Shown here piece after piece: positions 25,701-28,418 of a stretch of 28,418 nt of DNA. The stretch's first letter is position 1. Each line of letters starts with the position of its first letter. Location: the IMG/VR virus record IMGVR_UViG_3300046011_009114, positions 1-28,418 of that record, one strand, 5' to 3'. Position numbers and translations under genes: made by a program. Below the pieces are notes generated by a model. The model worked only from the letters and a program-made list of their open reading frames with translations, was not told the origin of the DNA and did not search any database. This stretch comes from a virus.

Positions 25701-28418
25701 CTGCCGCTTCAATTGCTAAATCGTAAACAACGCTATATGGAGTTGCTACATTAGTTCCGCCTAAATTTGAAATTTTAAAAGAACGAAGTTTGTCAGCAAA
25801 CGCTTTTAATTTTTGTTTGTCGGTTATCTTAGCGTTTGTGTTAATTGCTTTTCTGCGAGCAACTGATTCAAGAATATTATTAAACGCTTCGTTTTCTTCT
25901 TCAATACGTTTTTTAGTTTCTAATTCGGCTAATTTAGCTTCGCTTTCTTTAAGTTTTTCCTCTACGTTTTTAAGTTTTTCTAGGACTTCTTTGCTAATCA
26001 CGCCTTTATTTTCTGCCTTGTAATCTTTAACCATTTTGGTAAGATTATAACGACCTTTAGATGAATAATAAATATTAGCTAATGCAGAAATAAATTGACC
26101 GTATTTTCTTGAACGAAGGTCTAATTCAACAGCTATTTCATCGAGTAATTTCATATAATCGGCAACCGCATCAAGCTTGTCTTCGCCTTTTAAAGTGTTT
26201 ATTTCTTGCTCTAATATTTCAATTGCTCTTGCGTAAATAAAAGCACCTTGTCCTCCGTCAACTAATCCGTCTCTAACAGCAATTAAAGCATTATTAAAAC
26301 CTACTTCATCTACAAACGCATCTGCCTTTTCCTTAGCTTCTTTTTGATTTTCAATTTCGTAATCAAGAGAATTGTTGGCGATTGCTCTTTTAATTATGGC
26401 GCTATTCCCAGAAGCCATTCTGCCCGCAACAGATTTTCTACCTTGTTCGCGTTCAAAATCTTGAGGAATATTAGTAATATTTAATTTTGCTTTTACAAGG
26501 TCTTGGTCAACATCTACATTAAATCTTTCTTTTATAGATGCTACTACTTGTTGAATTGCGTCATTTATATCAATTCCTTTGCTAATCAACGCTTTTACAG
26601 CATTAGCCACTAAATCAATTAAATCGTCTTGAGAAAGTCCTTGAAGTTTTAAATCAGGGTCTTTTATTCCAGGAAGAAGGTCTTTTACTTTTTGAGCAAT
26701 TCTGTCAACTTCGGCGTTTACATTATCTTTGATTTGTTGACTGTTAAACTCAGGAATTTCTTTAACTAAATTATCTTCTATTAACTTTATAACTTTTTTT
26801 ACATCATCTACAGAATAAAACTCTCCGACAATTTTTCCGTCGGCATAAAGTAAATATGTTTTTTCTCTAACACCTTCTTCGTTTGTTCTTATTAATCCTG
26901 TAGCAATTCTTAGGTTAACTCCATTAGAATTTTTTTCAGCTATAGGATTTTCATAATTAAACAGAGCCATTCTAATATCATCTTTTTCTTTTGAAAAAAG
27001 TTCAATAGGCTTGTCTGTAACGTATTTACTTTCTATTTCTTTTTGTAATTTATTTGCTTGTGCTTCATTTAAAAAACGTCCTCGTATTTTTTTTTGTTTT
27101 AAATCAAGACTTGTAGTTTCGTTTAAAATAATGTTATTATTTGCTAAAGAATTATTAATGACGTTTGCAAATTTTATTTTATCAAAAACTCCTTTGTTGT
27201 TTTTTTCAATATAAGCAATGGCTTTTTTTATCGCTTCGCCAATTTCCATTCCTGCGTCAATAGAAGTAGCAATAATATCCATGGAAACGTTCCAAATACC
27301 AACTGGAAGACCTAATGGATTGCTTTGTAAGCCACCTTCTCCCATTTTCCCTAAATCAATTTTAAGATTTCTAACTTTATCTGAAAGTTTTTTAGCCTCT
27401 TCGCTTGGTTGGTTTTTATCAGAAAGTTTATTAAGCATTTCTTGAACTTCTGCTTTTCTAGACTTGGGAAAAATCCAACCGTATTTAGGATTATATCTGC
27501 CTCCAAGAGCTTTAATATCGTCTTTTATAAATTTTGTATTATCTCCTTTTACCGCAAATGCTTTTTCAGAAATGTCTTCAAGAGTTATGCCTTCTAAATT
27601 AACAGTTACTTCAGCAGAAGGCGCAGGAGCTTCTTGAATGTCAATTTCTATTTCATCGTCAATAACACCTTCTTGAATAGCCTTTAATGTTTGTAATTTA
27701 CCGTTTACAATTTGCTTTCTTCTTGCGTCAATATTGCTTTCGTTAAACAACAATCTTATTTGAGCAGGTGATTTTGTGTTTCTTCGTGATACACGTCCTA
27801 ATATTTGTTGAAATACATTTCCTGAGTAGTTAGGTGTAACCATAAATAACACTCTTGGAGCATTTCCGTTTTGATCGTCTAAGTCAATTCCTGTAGATGC
27901 GGATTTTGCAGTTCCTAAAACTACATCAACTTCATTAGATTGAAATTTATCATTAGCCTCACCTTTATCTGATTTTCCAAAAATTTCAGCTACTTTATAT
28001 CCTTCTGCTTTAAGCATTTTTGACAATTCAGAAAGGAATCCAGGAACAACTTTGTCAATTGCAGTAATTGTAGTTTCATTAACTCCTTCAGCTATTACAA
28101 CAACTTTTTTGCCTTCTTTTATTGCCTTTACAACTTCTTTGAAAGTATATTTAATTTTAGTTGATTCGCTCCATCGGCTTAACTCTCCAGACTTTTGTCC
28201 TGAAAGGTTCATTTTTTTTCTAAAATTAACCCTTCCATCATCATTAACGCTCTCAGCCTCTATTCTATCGTCCCAATTACTTTCAATTTCATCTTGTTCT
28301 TCTGCTTGTTCTTCTGTAAGAGAAATTTTATCTTCTACAAATTCACCATAAAAAGGATATTCTCTACGAAGCATTGCTCCTTTAGATATTATTTCTTCGC
28401 GAATTTTAACAATATCCT
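22762..28418 (-). CDS. Giant phage polyvalent protein, C-terminal 1,884 codons (5' end outside the window)
   Basis: The reading frame continues from the ATG at 28374 to the window edge (14 more codons, DIVKIREEIISKGA), so the true start is beyond 28418. Numbering from that ATG: residues 80-210 are a superfamily 2 helicase C-terminal domain (VVVIAEGVNET; TGIDL motif V; QQILGRVSRRN motif VI). Residues 265-310 are a small domain (AFAVKGDN to GGRYNPKYGWIFPKS) seen in polyvalent proteins. Long helical and coiled-coil parts follow. Near 950-1020 is LRIPHSLIREKVENGIDNIE. The C-terminal 570 residues resemble an LPD38-like polyvalent domain (NTLTGRANTG, SNWAAGVNQLNP) with one hydrophobic helix near 1543 (GAGSLLSMAAIYALG). 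Such proteins are usually virion-borne and injected with the DNA to counter defences. Confidence 0.88.
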   Translation of the reverse strand, partial: DIVKIREEIISKGAMLRREYPFYGEFVEDKISLTEEQAEEQDEIESNWDDRIEAESVNDDGRVNFRKKMNLSGQKSGELSRWSESTKIKYTFKEVVKAIKEGKKVVVIAEGVNETTITAIDKVVPGFLSELSKMLKAEGYKVAEIFGKSDKGEANDKFQSNEVDVVLGTAKSASTGIDLDDQNGNAPRVLFMVTPNYSGNVFQQILGRVSRRNTKSPAQIRLLFNESNIDARRKQIVNGKLQTLKAIQEGVIDDEIEIDIQEAPAPSAEVTVNLEGITLEDISEKAFAVKGDNTKFIKDDIKALGGRYNPKYGWIFPKSRKAEVQEMLNKLSDKNQPSEEAKKLSDKVRNLKIDLGKMGEGGLQSNPLGLPVGIWNVSMDIIATSIDAGMEIGEAIKKAIAYIEKNNKGVFDKIKFANVINNSLANNNIILNETTSLDLKQKKIRGRFLNEAQANKLQKEIESKYVTDKPIELFSKEKDDIRMALFNYENPIAEKNSNGVNLRIATGLIRTNEEGVREKTYLLYADGKIVGEFYSVDDVKKVIKLIEDNLVKEIPEFNSQQIKDNVNAEVDRIAQKVKDLLPGIKDPDLKLQGLSQDDLIDLVANAVKALISKGIDINDAIQQVVASIKERFNVDVDQDLVKAKLNITNIPQDFEREQGRKSVAGRMASGNSAIIKRAIANNSLDYEIENQKEAKEKADAFVDEVGFNNALIAVRDGLVDGGQGAFIYARAIEILEQEINTLKGEDKLDAVADYMKLLDEIAVELDLRSRKYGQFISALANIYYSSKGRYNLTKMVKDYKAENKGVISKEVLEKLKNVEEKLKESEAKLAELETKKRIEEENEAFNNILESVARRKAINTNAKITDKQKLKAFADKLRSFKISNLGGTNVATPYSVVYDLAIEAAAQALELTGAVSDAIKAGVESIRKANLSKDEQQQALSDLFDLFDDSDVTENTSQKGMMSVNDEGMLRIPHSLIREKVENGIDNIEDLVSELMADVKELFPDSDFTERQVRDAVTGYGKISNPTSDEIENQISIIKSIGKIASGIEDANKGQRPLRSGQQRREPTMKERTEMKKLKALLRDLPLADADITKAYKTALDAIKKRLSNEIEELDEQIAKGEKRKGEKSVIEYDQEAKDLKAIRDSKKAELDELVGKPELTDQQKIDRAEKLLQKRLDDLQQKIDSNEIDYAKKPEPVTSANLEDMRKLKKELDAQIQKMREDAGMAEARLIESAKRNASKRLATLKERIANKDFSPKKRKPTPTDVELNKIRAEIAEQKEIFDKEVYKLELKNRRIEQKAFDVLKDILSVPKILSFTVDLSFVGIQNVTQIYKMSANSLINLAKTGRLKGTFREAMAKTFKAMASPSFEQKYMQAVKANPNYQLWKDSKLGIVESHYKESAKAEVFQNNLVTTLFDILGNYVASKGFDKTGDIIKNYINVISIFERGQTVFENQMRINRFQEGADLLKAQGFNPIDDIKEYKKVAAAVNTLTGRANTGSKFAAAAREANGTLFSSFSNWAAGVNQLNPYWYYTLTPTARKMALTDVAHHIVGAGSLLSMAAIYALGQDDDDENKVTVETDPTSSDFALIKVGNLRIDPWAGKKTTVVAFARLRYAEKKDKYGNFKKYGFEYEDEDWIDLPLEYVGNKIAPGPRFAIDRFFKTKKVEYQGKSFREDKYGVDFKESKYLVPLIFENFREVNEEQPSLFGKATMALSWTGIINTNVYGGMKEGFKDMPDDLIEKEYKVKIQKIKDDEKKLEFNVDKMTKEYVEKKINKFQIMQKVDSLAEGDPELFNKTMKSIIQKVNKEELKTLVTDPFYLGLKKEKNPKIQAILFYSKFKDDKGMSDKDKKERDKNLRYVEFDLSPEFIRAYQELKNTKKKPIN

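Noticed and set aside
23183-28351. Several rightward ORFs of 62-99 codons opposite the giant gene
   Set aside because: They are antisense shadows of a continuous 5.6-kb coding frame, rich in Ser, Phe and Ile as expected from reading A-rich codons backwards.

Overview
The window looks like part of a temperate bacteriophage (or integrated prophage) of a Flavobacterium-like member of the Bacteroidota. The DNA is strongly AT-rich. Promoters fit the Bacteroidota form TTG-N(17-24)-TAnnTTTG, and starts are preceded by A-rich stretches (TAAAAA-ATG, AACATC-ATG) rather than GGAGG. Many genes are short and overlap at ATGA. Recognisable phage functions are a tyrosine integrase, RecT, a PD-(D/E)XK exonuclease, NinG, a NUMOD4/HNH endonuclease, a DUF3127 SSB-like protein, a DUF3310 protein, a DNA methyltransferase and a very large polyvalent protein with a helicase segment.

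Layout: (1) 1-332, the end of a rightward gene, a two-way terminator and a leftward HU gene. (2) 454-4255, a leftward operon of about eleven small genes (DUF3310, a possible miniature kinase-fold protein, a Cys-rich protein, an HTH regulator at its head) with a tRNA-like element at 3331-3391 that has acceptor, D and T arms but no room for an anticodon arm. (3) 4256-5428, about 1.2 kb without a convincing gene, holding an iteron-like TCGTTCAC array, a 13-bp palindrome inside a promoter and a 49-nt tract without C; it is probably a control region and perhaps an origin. (4) 5429-12130, a rightward run of about 24 tiny genes, nearly all unrecognised, including small membrane proteins, a lipoprotein and a zinc-ribbon protein. 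(5) 12185-14723, a leftward operon of secreted protein, methyltransferase and integrase. (6) 14724-15005, a divergent control region with repeated ATACAATT boxes. (7) 15006-22765, a rightward recombination/replication operon. (8) 22762-28418, the C-terminal 1,884 codons of a giant leftward polyvalent gene running off the window edge.

The most unusual signals are two RNA leaders (18317-18422 and 19655-19737) in the recombination/replication operon. Each follows a TAnnTTTG element and has two long complementary segment pairs in interleaved order (S1a-S2a-S1b-S2b), which predicts a pseudoknot. The two differ in sequence but share topology, stem lengths (9-11 and 12 bp) and an approximately 20-nt first loop. 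I recognise no RNA family here. Inferred workflow: the HTH protein at 3878-4255 and the divergent region at 14724-15005 set the lysis/lysogeny or early/late state, the small-gene run acts on the host, the RecT/exonuclease/SSB-like/NinG/replication set recombines and copies phage DNA, and the polyvalent protein is likely packaged and injected with the DNA.
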